Shown here piece after piece: positions 1 through 12,338 of a stretch of 64,000 nt of DNA (the stretch's first letter is position 1; the number at the start of each line of letters is the position of its first letter). Source of the stretch: Conchocele bisecta (Eukaryota; Mollusca; Bivalvia; Lucinida; Thyasiridae); contig CM055268.1 in NCBI GenBank assembly GCA_029237695.1, forward strand, positions 49,122,418 to 49,186,417. Direction: 5' to 3'. The position numbers and the translations under genes were made by a program. Below the pieces are notes generated by a model. It made no database searches. It was not told the origin of the DNA and worked only from the letters and a program-made list of their open reading frames with translations.

Positions 1-64
1 GAAAATGTATTATATTCCTAAATTCGTTTTCAGAAATATTGCCCAAGTGGTGAACCATAAGTGA

Positions 65-121
65 GGTGTCAGTGGATGAAGGGGGGTTACGAATTTTAGC
101 CCCCTTTTTCCACTGACCCCG
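65..121. repeat. Family E hairpin (E1)
   Basis: Arms GTCAGTGGATGAAGG and a matching CCACTGACCCC around a short loop; degenerate copy. Confidence 0.65.
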
Positions 122-904
122 TCAATTACCATTCCATGTATACATTGTGGTGCTCTGTACAGAATTAAACGTTTCACACTCGCGCACGCGCCTGTGAGAA
201 TGTTTAATCTATGAGCAGGTTCGTTCCTCACGCAGCCTGCCGCTGCAGCTAATGTATATTTTATGGAATGTTTCGTTGCCGTATTTTTAATAGCGTTTTA
301 TGTGTCTGATTCTTAGCTTCTTCATCAAATCGCTTTATCCTGCCATCTACAACGTGTTAATTACCCGTCTGGTAGTTTCAGAAAGTGTTACTCCTCGCTT
401 CAAACGAATAATTGACTGCGGATTGTGTCGGATTCTACGTCACATACTTAAAACTATTGCGTACAAGATGTAAGAGGTTTTTGCATGCGCCTTATATCTG
501 TCGCTAAGCATTTGAAAACGTTTGATTTCCGAGTTATTATTATCGTTATAATTGCTATGGTACTGTAAGTACGCTATTCGGTACTGTGGCTGCGTGTATT
601 CGAGGATATTGTGGGTTAATTTAAGTGTGCATGAAATTAAACTCGACGCGACTTGGAATGCAAACGAAATATAAATTTAACGATATATTAATGGCGTATA
701 CGGCACATATATTGCATAATGATGTTCTTTCATAACAGACACCCGTATCAATCACATATCATGTACTGTACATTCATGCTTGAAATTGTAAATTACAAAT
801 GGACACATATATCTGTCTATCATCGTCATCGTTTTTTTTTAAATTATGTATGTCACAATTTATTTTGCTTTTGATTATTTTAGCAATTCATGTTACAAGC
901 CGTA

Positions 905-1099
905 CTACACCATCGCCTGCACTGATCTTGCCAATGTATGTTGATTTCTTTATTACAAAATACTTGTGTTTGAAAGCAAGCAGATTGATTGGCTGTGTCT
1001 GAGCTGTGGCTACTCAAACTGCTTGATTGCGAGGTGATATTGCCAATAGACGTTCAGAAACATTGACATATGGACAATGTTAACGCCGGCGATGGTGTA
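905..1099. mobile_element. Family I MITE (I1)
   Basis: Starts TACACCATCGCCTGC and ends GGCGATGGTGTA as terminal inverted repeats. The core TTGATTGGCTG arm is partly degraded. Confidence 0.75.
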
Positions 1100-1793
1100 G
1101 CGCACCTGTTTGGTGAATGTTGGTTGGCACGTTATTACGAAACTGCTATAAGTTTTGTTTTCTTTCAATTAAAATACGCATTACTTCCGCAGTGGCAATT
1201 CTGTCGTGGGTATTCACCTGAATATTTCAACTTTGTCCACGGCTCTACACGTTGTGGTAAATAACCAATGTTTGTAACTTAGATAGGCGAAATCCGCGTC
1301 TATTCACCCTATTATTTACCAGAACTGGGTGTAGAAAATTTAATGTAAACAAACAGAGACAGACTGTGTCCCATTCATGTGTCATGGACGGCCACAAAAA
1401 CGAGTTAAATTCGGGAGCCCGATCTAGATAGATTGGGAGCCTATTGAGAAATAAATTACATGTTTCAAGAGCCATTATTTATCTTTGATTGTAGATGTGT
1501 CAGATGGAAAACGACACAGGTATAGCGACATTGCAGATTGGTACGCGTAGTCGTTGTCCTAGTAACCATTAACTAATAGTTGCGGATATTATACGTAAAC
1601 TGACACACAATAGAGCCGAAATTGCAAGCGACCATCATAAAACTGTTACATAATGTACGTCACATTAAAGTCGAATAAACATCGGGCATAAAACGGGAGA
1701 CGGCCAGTTCTAATAAAACTTGCGATATATCTGGAGTCATGGGGAGATAATTGTGTATAGAAGCAGCTAAATGCTTCATTTATGAGCTTGCGA

Positions 1794-1855
1794 GTATTTA
1801 AGAAGACTTCACACGAGCGACATTAATGTCGCTCGTGGGAAGTCTTCTTAAATAC
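1794..1855. repeat. 62-base palindrome
   Basis: GTATTTAAGAAGACTTC and its complement, centred on ATTAAT, with a mismatch near ACACGAGC/GCTCGTGG. No other copy seen. Confidence 0.8.
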
Positions 1856-2136
1856 ATGCAAGATGGCTGGCTATATGCATGACGTGGTCGTGTTAAATAT
1901 TCCAACCACTCTCACTAGAATGTATATATGTACAAGCGTGTCGTGAGATTACTAATATGTATTTGTACATGACAATCGGCAATGTGATTGATTTATTATG
2001 GTCAGTCCAGCGCAGAATCCGCGCATTCATGCTGACTGATGATCGTCTATTCAGTCCCAGATCACGATTTAGACTTATTACAAATGCCACAAAATGAATT
2101 TCTCCAGACACCGTCAGATATATAGTTGTATCTTAC

Positions 2137-2255
2137 CTTCGACTAGAGAGGTTAACAGGGTAACATTGGCGGCTTTCCGTCGGCCGGCGGGTAAGTTCAT
2201 GCCCATTTTGTCCAGCTTCTCTCGTAACGATCGGCCGCCGTTCTTTGATTTGGCC
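2137..2255 (-). CDS. TFAP2: TFAP2 exon 5, basic region continued
   Basis: 119 bases, from memory the same length as the matching vertebrate exon. The acceptor is ATTTTCCAG (ending at 2256) and the donor is GTAAGA (2136-2131). The first G completes Arg306. Codons 307-345 then read [20 protein letters not shown] followed by [19 protein letters not shown], and the last G opens the codon for Gly346. This is the lysine/arginine-rich DNA-binding segment of AP-2. The differences from the vertebrate form that I recall are conservative (KMGMN for KIGLN). The frame then runs off the window. The next exon should begin by completing Gly346 and continue into the segment around the conserved YVCETEFP motif, and I could not find that anywhere between 1 and 2136. 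Confidence 0.97.
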
Positions 2256-2332
2256 CTGGAAAATAGTTATGGCAATATGGTTAAAAATCTTATCTTAGAC
2301 AATCATAAGTTACACAACGGCCTACGTGCCCA

Positions 2333-2517
2333 GAGTATTAACGTTTCTGAACAGCTATTAAACTCGCAATCAAGCAATTTGATTGTCTGAGCATGAGCTG
2401 TAGCACAGCTCATGCTCAGGCAATCAATTTGCTTGATTTTAAACACAATATACAAGTATATTGAAATAAGTAAATAAATAAATATACATTGGCAATATTA
2501 GCGCAGGCGGTAATGTA
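2333..2517. mobile_element. Family I MITE (I2)
   Basis: Core GAGCATGAGCTGTAGCACAG and its inverse, then TTAGCGCAGGCGG at the right end. It lies in the intron just upstream of TFAP2 exon 5; its left terminal repeat is eroded. Confidence 0.75.
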
Positions 2518-2851
2518 TAAATTTGAAATGATGAATTCTATCAAGTGAGTTTCTAAATCGGGGTTTTCAAGCATATAGTACGCCAGTATTGTTAGAGACA
2601 GGTACATAAAATGATGATGTATACAATTGAAATGATAGCATTCTAGCATGTGAGTTTCCTAATCGAGTTAAGCATATAATAGCGTTATGCACCGATATTT
2701 CCAGAGAAAAATACAAAGTGGCCGATCGAACAGGCAGTGAAGAGAAACTACTCTGTTGGAATTAGCGTTACATCACATCACAAGGTGTAATGTAATTTAC
2801 ATAATGTCTGCCGGTTTCATAAGGCCCGACACTGATATGGGTCCGTTTCTG

Positions 2852-2957
2852 GTACAGTGGGGTCAGCGTGTAAGTGCGCACACGAACGAACACGACAGGT
2901 TGGTTCCAACCTGTCGTGTTCGTTCGTGTGCGCACTTACACGCTGACCCCACTGTAC
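2852..2957. mobile_element. Family A hairpin element (A1)
   Basis: A 106-base near-perfect palindrome from GTACAGTGGGGTCAGCG to CGCTGACCCCACTGTAC, TA-flanked. Both arms carry GTGCGCAC where other copies have GTGCACAC. Confidence 0.9.
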
Positions 2958-3632
2958 GTGCCTTATCACCGGCTCATTTTTTGTGTCGATTTTAGATTAA
3001 ATTCTACATGAGCTTTGTAATTGGTGTAATATTCGACATCATTTAAAGTAAATATGACATATTACAACGTCTAATTTGGCAGAAACACTATTTCATTAAT
3101 GAAAAGTAGAGAATATGCGCCATAATGTCGGTTGTAACCATATGTTTTCCATTCTCTAGCATGTTACCACAGGTATTTTATTTACTAAGTAAATCATATT
3201 CGAGGTCAGTCAAAAGCATGTACGGAATGTATTGAGATTGGTCAACATGGTCAAGTACATATGTATCATAGAAATCTAGCGATTAACAGTGACCACTTGA
3301 CATGACAACACTTGTTCATGAAATAAATAATTCCGTTTGATTCGCCATTCAGTCTGTATTTCCATTTTAATGAAACCGATGGTATCTCCAAAAAGGGGCG
3401 TGGTCTGCATTGTTGCCTGTGTTTGGCGGAAATTGGCAAGAAGGGCGAGTACATTCCGTGGACAAAGTGGCACACACAGGCGCATGGTGAATACCGCCTC
3501 ATCATAAGTACGGGGGATAGGCCAGCTTACATTGCTGACGTCAACGGCATGGACTATTCGTTATCCATGAGCTGTTGTCAGTTTATATATCTGAAGTTTT
3601 ATACAATGTAGTATGCGATATGTAACGTTGTT

Positions 3633-3836
3633 TTAACCGTTACTATGCTGAATTAAATGTTGTCGTCTGCTGGAAATGTTTTATTTTCAATATTTCTCGA
3701 CAAAAACCTGGTTTTGACAGCACATGAGAATCGTCTCCAGTGGAGACGATTCTCATGTGTTGTCAAAACCAGTTTTTTGTTAAGAATTAATGCAAAAATG
3801 AAAAACAGCAGACGGCAACAGTGTAGGAAGGGTTAA
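3633..3836. mobile_element. Family D MITE (D1), piggyBac-like
   Basis: TTAA at both ends. Subterminal GTCGTCTGCTG faces CAGCAGACGGC. The central palindrome is GAATCGTCTCCAGTGGAGAC and beyond. Confidence 0.75.
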
Positions 3837-4110
3837 TGTTGGTAATGATAGATGTGTTGTTTACAACGTTCATCATCAGCTGACGTCGAAGGAAAGTTGT
3901 AGATCTCGTGGGTCAACAAAGTGAAAGCCTTGTCCGAACACTGTACGCGTATTTTGATGTGACAGGATAAACGGGGCTTATGTCATTTGTGGACAGTCTC
4001 GCTTATGATCAGATATTGTATTGCAGCTGCATGATAATGCGGTATACTGTTCGTTATTAGCACAACGGGTGTTTCTCTCACTGAATGGCGAACAGTTAAG
4101 ACCTGGATCA

Positions 4111-4210
4111 GGGGGAAATTCACTAAACTTCGTACGACCAAAATGTTCGTAAGTGCAAACTTATGATAGTCTGTAAATTTCACATTAACAGTGTTTCCTC
4201 GTAAACGATT
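4111..4210. mobile_element. Family G fragment (G5)
   Basis: TTCACTAAACTTCGTACGAC through TGTAAATTTCACATTAACA matches one half of the G element; the other half is missing. Confidence 0.7.
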
Positions 4211-5300
4211 GTTGAATTTGGTCGCAGATGTCATAATCCCACTTCTCTCATCACAGCCACGTATTAGAGACGGTATCAAAGAAGCCCAGTAGGAGACCAG
4301 GAACGACAATAGCAGGACGAAGTGGGGGGAGTTTTAATGAAGCAAATCATTGCTTGTTGGTTTTACAAACGCTCCGGCTTTATTGCAACCACTATGACAC
4401 CTGTATTATACGTGAACTGTATAAACACGGTTATTATCGTCCTTTCAGACGGCAGTCAATCGCCCGGTCACTCATGTGGAAACGCAGTGCAGTATGACCG
4501 TGCGGACAGACTTCATGTTTCAATGGGCACGATGTGTGTTATTTGTTTTATTACTTTGTTGTCATGTGTTTGCTTGTGTTTACTCTTTGTGTGTATTTAC
4601 TATATGTGGCACACTGGATAAACGATCCGCCGATATTAAATTGCGAATCCTGATGTTTCATGTACAATGATCGTGTTGGCACGAATCTGTGAATAGCTGC
4701 CATTGCGCTCATTCGGACTTTGCTGGCAATTATTTAGAGAAGTCGCGTACTTGGTTTCGGAAGCGGTGAACATTCAGATTCACTTCCAGAAACTTTCAAC
4801 GGCGTGTAATGATAGTTATGTCAATATAAATTGAATACGGTAGATTTTAACAGAACGTGTTCCGTTTATTAAATATCGGTTAATGCCTGTTTGAAGTGAC
4901 GAACGGTCGATTGTATCTCGCGGGAACGTGCCATGAGAGGAGTGCGCTACACCCTGTGTACATATTTGTTTCCCAACACTTGACAACCTTGTATATTCAA
5001 GTATATGTCTGAAATCATCGCTCTCGTTTCTCGTACTGTCAGACTTGAGAATTTCAATTACCTGCTAAGCAGCCACGAATTGACAGGTATATTATGGGAC
5101 ACAACCAAGCGGAAAAAGAGAGTTGAAAAGGAATCAAATTTTAATTGCAGAAGGCTCGTGTTAAAGGTGGTATTTGCGCGGTCGACAAGCCATCGCTGAG
5201 GTTGACAATAGACTAAAGACTATCAAGTTGCTCTCTAAGTGGGAAACGAACACCACTACGATCTATGATTAACACCTTGCAAACCGAAAACGATTTCAAT

Positions 5301-5370
5301 TGAACTGGTCAGTGGAAGAAGGGGGCTAAGTCCGTATGGACTTAGCCCCTTTCTTCCACTGACCAGTTCA
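5301..5370. repeat. Family E hairpin (E2)
   Basis: TGAACTGGTCAGTGGAAG and its inverse CTTCCACTGACCAGTTCA. The ACTGG/CCAGT variant is present in both arms. Confidence 0.85.
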
Positions 5371-6130
5371 TTTATCATCGACGAATATCGGTGAGTTTGT
5401 GGATTTTACACATCTTAACATTTTACGACGATTTGCATGCGCAGGTAAAATACAGTTAATGTATTTTAAGGACATTGTTCAGTATATACGGCGTACATAT
5501 CAATATAGTGTTACAGTCTAGAGAATCTGAGCAGCATCAGACAACGTCACCGGAAACACAGAGATGGAATGGCTACGTGTGGAGAGGCATTGTGAAACCG
5601 CGAGCATTGCCGGCCGACAACGCCAAGGCAAGTGCGATTGGAAATCCCCAGTCAAAGTAATACGTTTTTGAAACCTTACACTTAGACTGAAGCACAGGTT
5701 ACAATCCAGACAGGTATTTTGCTAAAATTAAATGACAGAATGTTTCCAAATTCTTTGATGTCTAACGGATCACGTGGGATTAAACTATTTCTGATAGCAT
5801 CTTTCAAACTCCGTGTTGAATTTGACGAGAATTAAAGGTTAAACTGGCGTCCTGTAGAGATGTTGAAAGTTCATTCTATGAATTTACAATGACAGACACA
5901 TAGGTGGTCGGATGCGGTGGACACTTGGAGCCTTGTCGTGGTCCAACTAGACAAATCACTTTGCTCATGTACATTCGACGATACACGGTGTCACGTGGTG
6001 GTACAATGGCCAAAATGTATTAAAAACCTTAAACCGCCGGATTTGGCCAGCCGCCTTATTAGAAAAGCCGGTGAATTACAAATATTCAATACACACTCAA
6101 CGTGATGCAATAAAACATATACAAACATAC

Positions 6131-6335
6131 CTCCGTAGCACGCCACCGAGCAGCGACGCATTGAGACACTCAGGCGGGGAGAGCCTGCGCTGGACCTCGG
6201 CCACCGTCACCTTGTACTTGGACGTGGAGCTGAGGAGGGAGAGCCGGCCTGGGACCGAGCAGAATATATCCGTGGGGATCGCCGACATCGTGCCCATCAG
6301 CATCGGCTTGTTGTGCTCCAACTTCGGTCGGATAC
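6131..6335 (-). CDS. TFAP2: TFAP2 exon 4, start of the DNA-binding domain
   Basis: Residues 238-306. The acceptor is TTGATGCAG (ending at 6336) and the donor is GTATGT (6130-6125). After a variable stretch (residues 239-261) comes the nearly invariant AP-2 core from [12 protein letters not shown] (263-274), through [20 protein letters not shown] (278-297), to SLLGGVLRR (298-306). This is the first part of the basic DNA-binding region that contacts GCC-N3-GGC type sites. The exon enters in phase 1 and leaves in phase 2, with AG completed to AGG (Arg) by exon 5. The last 80 or so bases of the intron before it look like a family J repeat, so its polypyrimidine tract may be transposon-derived. 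Confidence 0.98.
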
Positions 6336-6348
6336 CTGCATCAATATA

Positions 6349-6425
6349 AATATGTGGTTGTGAGGGTGACTGGAGAAATTGGGCTTGTGGAATTTGTGAT
6401 CAGTGTAGATCCTTATCAAGTGCAT
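6349..6425. mobile_element. Family J fragment (J1) next to TFAP2 exon 4
   Basis: TGACTGGAGAAATTGGGCTT and GATCAGTGTAGATCC match the J end. It starts about 14 bases from the exon 4 acceptor. Confidence 0.7.
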
Positions 6426-7760
6426 TGGCAACATAGTTCTGGACGCTTGACATAAATATTGTTATCCTCTTCATGAGACATTTGCACACGAGTAATAACA
6501 ATTCCTGCTTTCTCCGATCGCGCTTCTATTGATACCGAAATGGACAAGGCGAGTGCTTCACACACACCACATGTAACACCCATTGTATCATCTCTAATTG
6601 CATTAGTGTCATCTAGTTGTAATTACATTACTGGAACAAATACAGTTAAACAGACACTTGATGATGATACTATTAATGTGTAGATTGGATATTTTAATAT
6701 CAGTGACAATAATTGGCTGTGGTGGTGTGTGACACCAAACGTGGACAGTATGGATGTAATTTTGCATTTGCACATACAGGAGGCGGTGATGCACAGACTG
6801 TGTAATGTTATGAGTGCCATTGAACCTGCCATCACTGCCGACTGACATGATATAGCTAATATGGTAACTGTTACAGACGATATAAACACTCCCAGATTGG
6901 AAAAGCAATTTTCAGGACGTTCAGTTCAATAGCAAGTTGTGAGAGCAAAGGGAATACTGCTGTGACAGAGAATACATTTTAATCGAGCGCAATGTATTTT
7001 AGTTAAACATGAACATATCAGGGGGGTGATAAATATGTAAATGGCGTGAAAAATAATGCATGAACTAACTGCAATATATTGTATATAACAACAATAATGA
7101 TAGCTCAGTTACCCACGTGCAACAAACTGTTATCATTATTGTTTACTATATCCCACCTCACGAACAGTCTCTATCATAGCGCCATGTTTGTTCTATGACT
7201 CCCAACGGTTTGGATATTAACAATGTGCTGAATATGTTTAAACAGACCTGATGCCATTTGTCGTGGTGGATTACCATCGGGTGTGAGAGTGTCATATCAA
7301 ATTAAAGGCTCTTCCCAAAGATAATAATTTAGAGAACGAGACGATGATCGAGCAGTCAATACATTGTGTCCAATCCGAGTCCCCCAATTTGCTCTCATTT
7401 GATTTGGAATTGGCGGTAATATGGCGATAGCGAAATAATTTAATTTCTCCTAGGTTTCACTCTCTCCGGCTTCATCTAGCCGACGAATTAACGGTGCTGG
7501 AACAATGCGATTAGCCGCCGATGCGGACAGGGCCAGTAAATCACGGACGGTGCGTAGACATCGATCTCGCTTTCTCCTCCCGAACGATTCGAGGAGACCA
7601 ATTGTGTCGGTTAGTGGGAAACCTCGAGCATGGGACCACAGACAGATAGAAGAAAGCGGCCAACGATGTTTGGGACCAGCCGTCAGTGGTTCATGTAACC
7701 TCACGGCTGCCGATGAACAGACTGGGGTCTGGTGTGGTGCCTATACATCTTCCCGAGGGT

Positions 7761-7880
7761 GTAGTCCATTCTCATGCTCGGAAGTCACGGAGTTTGATTG
7801 GCCGAGGCTGAGCTGTGCTCAGTCTCGGCCAATCAAACCGCGTGATTGCGAACACAAATTTTACGAACATTCTCAGAAAA
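7761..7880. mobile_element. Family N MITE (N1)
   Basis: Core GATTGGCCGAGGCTGAGC and its inverse GCTCAGTCTCGGCCAATC; flanks CTCATGCTCG and ACATTCTCAGAA. Confidence 0.75.
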
Positions 7881-8599
7881 TTGTATGCGTACGACCCTGA
7901 TTCAACTATGATTGTATGCATGATGATCAGGATATACACTGGTCGTTAAGGTCATCTGTGCCACGTGTGACCAACTGATTTGTCATTATTTGACAGACTA
8001 GTTCATCTGCACTGTTTCACACTGTCAATCTTTAGAATAGAACATACTAAACCTTGACCACAAACTACGAGATGGCTGTTTACAAACGTCAAGCCATATT
8101 ATCACACCGTCTCATCCACAGACACAATTATGCAAATTGCAATATGCAAATGATCACATAGTCGCCCTGATTGATGAGTCGACAGGAGAAAGTATAATTT
8201 ATATTGTTCTAATATGACAATGCTTTGTGAGCAGCTGGGACGTTATATGTCGTGTTTATCCGTCAGCAATGCTTCATCAACAGCGACACCTGTATCTGAC
8301 AGCACTGCGACCGAATGTACATGGCGCCTGTCTCAACCGTACACCCGGACAAGATCAGAGCTTTAATAACATTGGTTGTAATATTCTGATGAAACTGCGT
8401 GTTCATGGTTAAAAATTTGCGGGGCTATGTTCATGGGTTACACTGCCATGTATTTATGGTAATAATGTATGTTTTGTATAGCTGACGATCAGGTCTTAAG
8501 GGCTGTGTTCGTCGGTTGCTCTGTCATTATTTATAATGACAACGTCAGTTCATCGTTGGAAAGTATGATTTTTTAAATACCCATCGACGTACCTGAATT

Positions 8600-8666
8600 A
8601 CTGTGATACGTTTCTAAACTGGACACCCTGGGACCAGGGTGTCCAGTTTCGAAACGTCTCACTGTA
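8600..8666. mobile_element. Family H hairpin (H1)
   Basis: CTAAACTGGACACCCTGG and its inverse CCAGGGTGTCCAGTTTCG, ending CACTGTA. The A-to-T-type variant ACTGGAC/GTCCAGT is present in both arms. Confidence 0.8.
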
Positions 8667-9602
8667 TAATAATAATATTAATAATAATAATACATGTAAC
8701 AATAGTAATGAAGTTGTGTTTAGATAGCAACCATTACAATACCAACCGTAACCCATACTATTCAAGCGTCGCCATATCGGGAGAATCAACGCAATATAAA
8801 TCATATATAATATAGGGTATGCATATGTCTGTAGTAGCACCCATAGACCATAGACAAAATGTAGAGGGCTATACAATGGCCAGTATATCTCCGGGAAATA
8901 GACATGCAAGCAAAGATCGCATTCCCCAGAAAGCAAAGCCATAGCATCGGTATAGAGTATCACAAAAGCATAAAAAGCCACGCTTACATGCTTCAATATG
9001 TGGGCGCAAGACAATAAATATAGGTAAAATGGAGTAAACATATTTACCGCGAGAGAAATTAACGTCTGTAAGTGGCTTGGGATATTCGTGAACTTGTGTA
9101 ATATCTAAAGAACAATAAAACAAAACAGATTAAAATAGACAAAATGAAAATAAAATAGGAGTAATGTCTTTTGGGAATAAGAAGTTCAATTTACCAAGGA
9201 ACCGATGAATGTGTATGAGCCGTCGACAAAAATCATGATAAATATCCTAACAAAACAATTGCTGAATTCAATAGTCATCACAGTACTCTGTAAATAACAT
9301 CCCAACAATGCTGTAAATTATTTTTGATTAAATACTGAATTTATATCGGTATTTATATCGAAATGTTCAACAGCGTTTGACGTGATTGTTGCGTCTGGAA
9401 ATTTGTAAGCAAGTGTCGGGATAGGATTGCTAAATATGAGACCGGGCAAGTGACACAACATCAACCGACAAATTAAGATATAAAATATGACACGCCAGTA
9501 GTGCCGATAACATCTAGTATGAATTTATAAGCTCATATTTGGGATTCACTCGCGACTGTTTACCTCCATGTGTGATAGGCCAACAATGGGGCCTTTCAGG
9601 GA

Positions 9603-9818
9603 CAAATGTGGCTGTGACTGGATAATAGGGCTTATGGGAAGTGTGGTCGGTTAGCTGCGGATCGTCTTGCGAAGAACTGCGGCATTTTACGGACCTATTT
9701 TGTTCCCCAATGAATGGCGATGCCTGCAGACCCTGATCAGCATCCGCGTAGTCTGACCAGAGTCTACACTCATCGCAAATGTCATAAGCCCCATTTCTCA
9801 AGTCACCATCACAAATGT
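9603..9818. mobile_element. Family J element (J2)
   Basis: From GTGGCTGTGACTGGA to CATAAGCCCCATTTCTC, with CTGATCAGCATCCGCG in the middle; diverged. Confidence 0.65.
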
Positions 9819-9961
9819 GTTCATCGTGAGGTTTTACAGCTGTCTGTTGAAAGGTTTGGGAATAAAACGTACAGTAATGCATAGTATCAATCACACTGGA
9901 AGTGGCTCGGCTGTCTAGTAATGGACCCGTATAGGTCTCAATTGACAGATGGTGCATATAT

Positions 9962-10246
9962 ATCCCGTCAACACAGTGCGTATGTGCCGTGAAACAGTTT
10001 TGTTATCCTGTAAATACGACCTAATCACTGCGTATGAATATACGGTAGCTGACGTTATTTTTTTGTGTATTTTAAATCCATTTGTAGGTGTTGACGGGAT
10101 AAATAGAATAGTAGGTTAGTGCCGTAAATGGGTAAAATATCTGGCGCGGCACGGAAACGGGATGTGCTCGGCAGAGCCTCGCCCATCCCGTTTCCTAAGC
10201 CTTGCCAGATATTTTTCCCATTCACGGCCCTAACATACTATTCTCT
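9962..10246. mobile_element. Family K element (K1)
   Basis: ATCCCGTCAACACAGTGCG at the left, an internal GTGTTGACGGGAT, and a hairpin whose arms run TAGTGCCGTAAATGG to CCATTCACGGCCCTA around AAACGGGATGTGCTCGG. Confidence 0.85.
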
Positions 10247-10925
10247 ATATAGTGCTAACCATGTCAGCAAATGCAAGCGGGGACTATGTTGCGGAACAGC
10301 TATGAAACGCTAAACAAGACGGGACGACGTTGTTTTATGAGCGATGAAAATTACAGAGGACGTCGCAGAATTTAAATACTCTATCATTACGGTACAAGGA
10401 CAAATTACCGGCGGAGGTTATTACCAAAATTAAACAAGCAGACATTTCGATAAAATTGCCGGGATTATTCAAAGTAAAAGTGGCAACGATTCGGAAACGA
10501 GCATGGCCCGTGATCCTTTAACGTGACAGCAGGTGTACCGTTGGTGTTTCAAACTCAACTGAATATACACGCATTGCATAAGACACAGCGATACATCTAA
10601 CACTTATGAATGACTTGCAATGTCCTATATAGCCCAGTCATCATAGTTTTGGCCGTCACACTTGGTAATCTGAAGACAGAAATCCACCAACACAATTGCC
10701 TCAGGATTAAGCCTATGGCGATTTTATATTAAACGCGCGGGAATTGTGCCATAGCCACAGGCTGTGTACGGCACAGAAAGCAACAATGATCTACACATGC
10801 ATAATTATTGTCTTGCTTCGGGCTGTTGTGACGGAGTGAAGAACTTCCCGGTGATATACTTATTGTCTTCCCCTCTGGTGTGTATATTGTAAATAAAGTA
10901 GCGTGATTAACGGTCTTTGTATCAG

Positions 10926-10999
10926 ATATGAAGGCATCAGTGCAATACGGGGCTAACTCCCTACGGAGTTAGCCCCGTATTGCATTGATACCTTCATAT
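10926..10999. repeat. Family E-like hairpin (E3)
   Basis: ATATGAAGGCATCAGTGCAA and its inverse around GGGGCTAACTCC; arms match each other but differ from other E copies. Confidence 0.8.
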
Positions 11000-11243
11000 A
11001 CATCCAACATATAAAGCGCTGCTTTTATGACACCAGTTCGTGAATACTCTTCATGTGAATGGATTGTATGATATTCAATATGTTCAATGTCTTGAAAGTG
11101 AGCACCTGTCCTGGTCGTTGTTTTGGTGTATGGTATATGCACCCGATGTGTATGGTTATTGTGCGTGTGCGGTATATGTAGCCGATTTGTAAATATTCTG
11201 GTGCTGCCTATTTGGTTGTTGAACAAACTACAAGCTGGCTTAC

Positions 11244-11298
11244 CTTTCCGTATCACCGACTGGGCGTCGTTTATGTAACTGGTATCGTCCAACCCGCC
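11244..11298 (-). CDS. TFAP2: TFAP2 exon 3, 55-base linker exon
   Basis: A very small exon found by looking for the conserved VIKKG junction of vertebrate AP-2. It starts after CTGTTTTCAG and encodes residues 220-237 (GGLDDTSYINDAQSVIRK), plus the first G of Gly238, before a GTAAGC donor (11243-11238). It takes the phase 0 left by exon 2 and gives the phase 1 needed by exon 4, whose first two bases GT complete the glycine codon. The vertebrate counterpart is, from memory, a similarly tiny exon ending VIKKG. The perfect phase fit, both consensus splice sites and the VIRKG ending make this call strong even though the rest of the exon is not conserved. It sits alone, 10.6 kb from exon 2 and 4.9 kb from exon 4. 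Confidence 0.92.
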
Positions 11299-12270
11299 CT
11301 GAAAACAGACAAACAATGTATACAGACACAGAAGCATGCATGGTGGTTTTGAGAAACATGTGACGTTTGAGACACATGTTACACGTGGAATATACTATTG
11401 AAATGAAATGAGGAAAGTACGTTTCGAATGGCATACAATACAATAGAGGAGAGGAGATAACGTGTCGAACTAATGTTGATACATGCGTGCCACCATGAGA
11501 ATACAGTTTATATGCTAAAGGGAGCGTGGTAGTATTGAACCCATACTAGACAAGCGGAATCACACATGTTTCTCTGACACATTATGTTATTTGTATGGGA
11601 ACCATGTGTACGTTTGGTACTGCGTGTATGTGGTATTTTAATTATAGTAGCCCCAGTGGGCCCCTCGTCATAAGTCATTAAATTAATTATTCGGAAATTA
11701 TTAATGGAACTTTATTAAGTGTATGGGTAAAACTTGAGATGATGTGCCTTATGACATATATCGTTTTAAAATTACCGGTGATGACGTGCAAGCGGCCTAC
11801 GTCCTTTTGAAAGTGCACTTATAAATACATGTATAAGAAAACATTCGGAGAATACATTAAACATCATAACAAGCTCGGTGCAGTATCTGATGCATGGTCT
11901 CATTTAAATCAGCTATGCTGTTTTCCAAACAAGACGAAATTGAACAATGAATGTATACAGAGTACAATTTTATGACGTTTTTATGGCCTAATGATATTTC
12001 ATTATGGCAGATGATATTTTCAGCTTGGCAATTAAAACAAAGCGGACTTCGTTGTTTATTAGCCGCATACAACGAATATTACATTGGCCGACGTTCATGG
12101 GAAGGCCAGGCCTACACCGTTTGCCTACACATGTATGCCGGCGCAAACGGCCCGAACATTTAAAATACAGTCTACTATACATGGTTCATAATTTTTGAAA
12201 TTTGAATTTCTCAAAACATCAAAAAAATCATTGGCCAGAAAATGGACAAAAGATGGAAAAGGCGTGTATC

Positions 12271-12338
12271 CTCCTGGCAAATTGGTCCTTATTTGGTTAT
12301 CTTATACGATAACCAAATAAGGACCACTTTGCCAGGAG
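12271..12338. repeat. 68-base hairpin
   Basis: CTCCTGGCAAATTGGTCCTT and AAGGACCACTTTGCCAGGAG, centre TTATACGATAA. No other copy seen. Confidence 0.8.

Larger units (their letters stand above)
1..2136 (-). other. TFAP2: TFAP2 intron 5 (partial)
   Basis: No coding sequence recognised. The stretch holds an E hairpin (65-121), an I element (905-1099) and a 62-base palindrome (1794-1855). The remainder is AT-rich with no visible structure. Confidence 0.7.
2256..6130 (-). other. TFAP2: TFAP2 intron 4
   Basis: 3875 bases with GT-AG ends. It contains copies of families I (2333-2517), A (2852-2957), D (3633-3836), G (4111-4210) and E (5301-5370). A somewhat GC-richer patch at about 5560-5650 is open in one frame, but I could not relate it to any protein. 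Confidence 0.8.
6336..11243 (-). other. TFAP2: TFAP2 intron 3
   Basis: 4908 bases. It contains J remnants (6349-6425, 9603-9818), a GC-rich unassigned patch (7441-7760), an N element (7761-7880), an H hairpin (8600-8666), a K element (9962-10246) and an E-type hairpin (10926-10999). I see nothing recognisable at 6430-7440 or 7890-8590. Confidence 0.8.

Noticed and set aside
2094..2390. Plus-strand 98-codon frame
   Set aside because: It overlaps TFAP2 exon 5 on the other strand and runs into a family I element.
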